The notes beneath the pieces are model-generated. The model saw only the letters and a list, made by a program, of their open reading frames with translations, had not been told where the DNA came from and searched no databases. 7,616 nt of DNA from Flavipsychrobacter stenotrophus (GTDB lineage: Bacteria > Bacteroidota > Bacteroidia > Chitinophagales > Chitinophagaceae), in NCBI GenBank assembly GCA_947372365.1, contig CANBTK010000078.1:1-7616 (forward strand). Reading direction: 5' to 3'. Both the position numbers and the translations under genes were made by a program. This document shows positions 7,061 through 7,616 of this stretch, in pieces (the first letter of the stretch is position 1; every line of letters starts with the position of its first letter).

Positions 7061-7121
7061 CATTTCTCCTTCATTACCGCAATGTTATCAAATTGTTTCC
7101 CCTAGGTTAACTTAGTGTGAA
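7061..7121 (-). promoter_or_regulatory. Pho-box-like operator of the TonB receptor gene, same register as at 4121-4181
   Basis: Hexamers at 11-bp steps on the minus strand begin at 7121 (TTCACA), 7110 (TTAACC), 7099 (GAAACA), 7088 (ATAACA), 7077 (GTAATG) and 7066 (GAAATG). The first four match TTAACA at 5, 5, 4 and 5 of 6 bases; the last two are weak. The last hexamer begins 15 bp upstream of the -7 box, exactly as in the array of the T9SS gene. The two distal hexamers lie in a block where 13 of 17 bases agree between the sites (7106-7122 against 4166-4182). Confidence 0.55.
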
Positions 7122-7164
7122 GTGGCTTGAAAATCAGTGCATTATTGATAAAAACCTACTGATA

Positions 7165-7616
7165 CTATTTTCTGTAGGCGGCTACAACTTCGCAATACAG
7201 CTTTTCGTACATGGGGATGATGTGCTGCTTTTCAAAATTGCGCGCCTGCGAAATTGCAGCTTTCTTGAAGTGTTTTAAATCTTCATCGTTGCGCAAAATA
7301 AGCATCGCGTTTGCCGACATTTCTTTAACGTCGCCTACATTGCTTAAATACCCTGTTTTGCCCTGCAGGTTAATTTCGGGCAGGCCACCTGCATTGGTAG
7401 AGATAACAGGCACGCCGCAGGCCATTGCCTCAAGCGCCGATAGGCCAAAACTTTCGGTGGCCGAAGGCAGCAGGAATAAATCTGAAATACTGAGTATCTC
7501 GCTTATCTGCTCTTGCTTGCCTAAAAAGCGTATGTCATTATAAATGCCTAAGTCCCTGGCCAGGTCCTCCACCTTCTGCCTTTCAGGGCCATCACCTATC
7601 ATCAGCAGTTTTGAAG
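7165..7616 (-). CDS. bshA: BshA, GlcNAc-malate glycosyltransferase of bacillithiol synthesis, C-terminal part
   Basis: This is the C-terminal 149 residues of a GT4 (GT-B fold) glycosyltransferase; the frame is still open at base 7616, so the N-terminal domain lies outside. BshA transfers GlcNAc from UDP-GlcNAc to L-malate, the first step of bacillithiol synthesis in the cytosol. The fragment opens SKLLMIGDGPER, followed by FLGKQEQISEILSISDLFLLPS (30-51) and the GT4 EX7E motif ESFGLSALE (Glu54 and Glu62). Then come VPVISTNAGGLPE (68-80) and the very BshA-like GYLSNVGDV (about 88-96). The FLGKQ...ILSISDLFLLPS and GYLSNVGDV wording is what separates BshA from generic GT4 enzymes. The ATG at 7602 is an internal methionine, not a start. 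No clear terminator separates its stop from the receptor promoter region. Confidence 0.87.
   Translation of the reverse strand, partial: SKLLMIGDGPERQKVEDLARDLGIYNDIRFLGKQEQISEILSISDLFLLPSATESFGLSALEAMACGVPVISTNAGGLPEINLQGKTGYLSNVGDVKEMSANAMLILRNDEDLKHFKKAAISQARNFEKQHIIPMYEKLYCEVVAAYRK

Noticed and set aside
7102..7115. Near-palindrome CTAGGTTAACTTAG as a dimeric repressor site
   Set aside because: One base pair is mismatched and the symmetry is absent in the matching block at 4166-4182. The direct-repeat 11-bp grid explains both sites better.
7133..7163. Inverted repeat ATCAGT...ACTGAT as a bshA terminator
   Set aside because: The stem is only 6 bp with a 19-nt loop and only a short T-run (TTTC) follows on the minus strand, too weak to call.
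852..7543. Open frames of 66-110 codons on both strands inside the large genes (for example 5183-5383, 6551-6790 and 7211-7543 plus strand)
   Set aside because: They lie entirely or almost entirely within well-supported minus-strand genes, show no recognisable domains and have no promoter-like box of their own.

Overview
The window looks like a chromosomal piece of a Bacteroidota genome, probably Chitinophagia or Sphingobacteriia (the class is inference). Four things point there: a TonB-dependent receptor with an N-terminal carboxypeptidase-regulatory-like domain, a secreted protein with a type IX secretion (T9SS) sorting domain, the bacillithiol gene bshA, and TAnnTTTG-type -7 promoter boxes. 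Every gene lies on the minus strand, so transcription runs from high to low coordinates. I see no tRNA, rRNA, CRISPR array, insertion sequence or plus-strand gene.

Layout in transcription order: the 3' part of bshA (7616-7165, cut by the window edge); a TonB-dependent outer-membrane receptor (7029-4186); a T9SS-exported beta-helix-like surface protein (4077-2206) ending in a clear intrinsic terminator; a DegT/ColD-like sugar dehydratase (1959-754) followed by a hairpin and a strong terminator; and the 5' part of kynU, kynureninase (567-1, cut by the window edge). Intergenic gaps are 108-246 bp and hold promoters, terminators and the regulatory arrays below. In the largest gap (1960-2205) I see only a weak promoter for the dehydratase and the terminator of the T9SS gene.

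The main discovery candidate is the control region of the receptor and T9SS genes. Each has six hexamers resembling TTAACA, spaced exactly 11 bp apart. In both, the last hexamer begins 15 bp upstream of the -7 box. An 11-bp direct repeat ending next to the core promoter is how PhoB/PhoP-family (OmpR-type) response regulators bind a Pho box. I therefore infer that the two genes form a co-regulated surface uptake pair, possibly induced by phosphate starvation. The shared register also supports starting the receptor at 7029 (a clean signal peptide) rather than 7074.

The flanking genes look independent. bshA (low-molecular-weight thiol synthesis) and kynU (tryptophan catabolism) are housekeeping enzymes. 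The DegT-family protein carries His186 where aminotransferases carry the PLP lysine, which suggests a PMP-dependent NDP-sugar 3-dehydratase, but no other sugar-nucleotide genes are in view.
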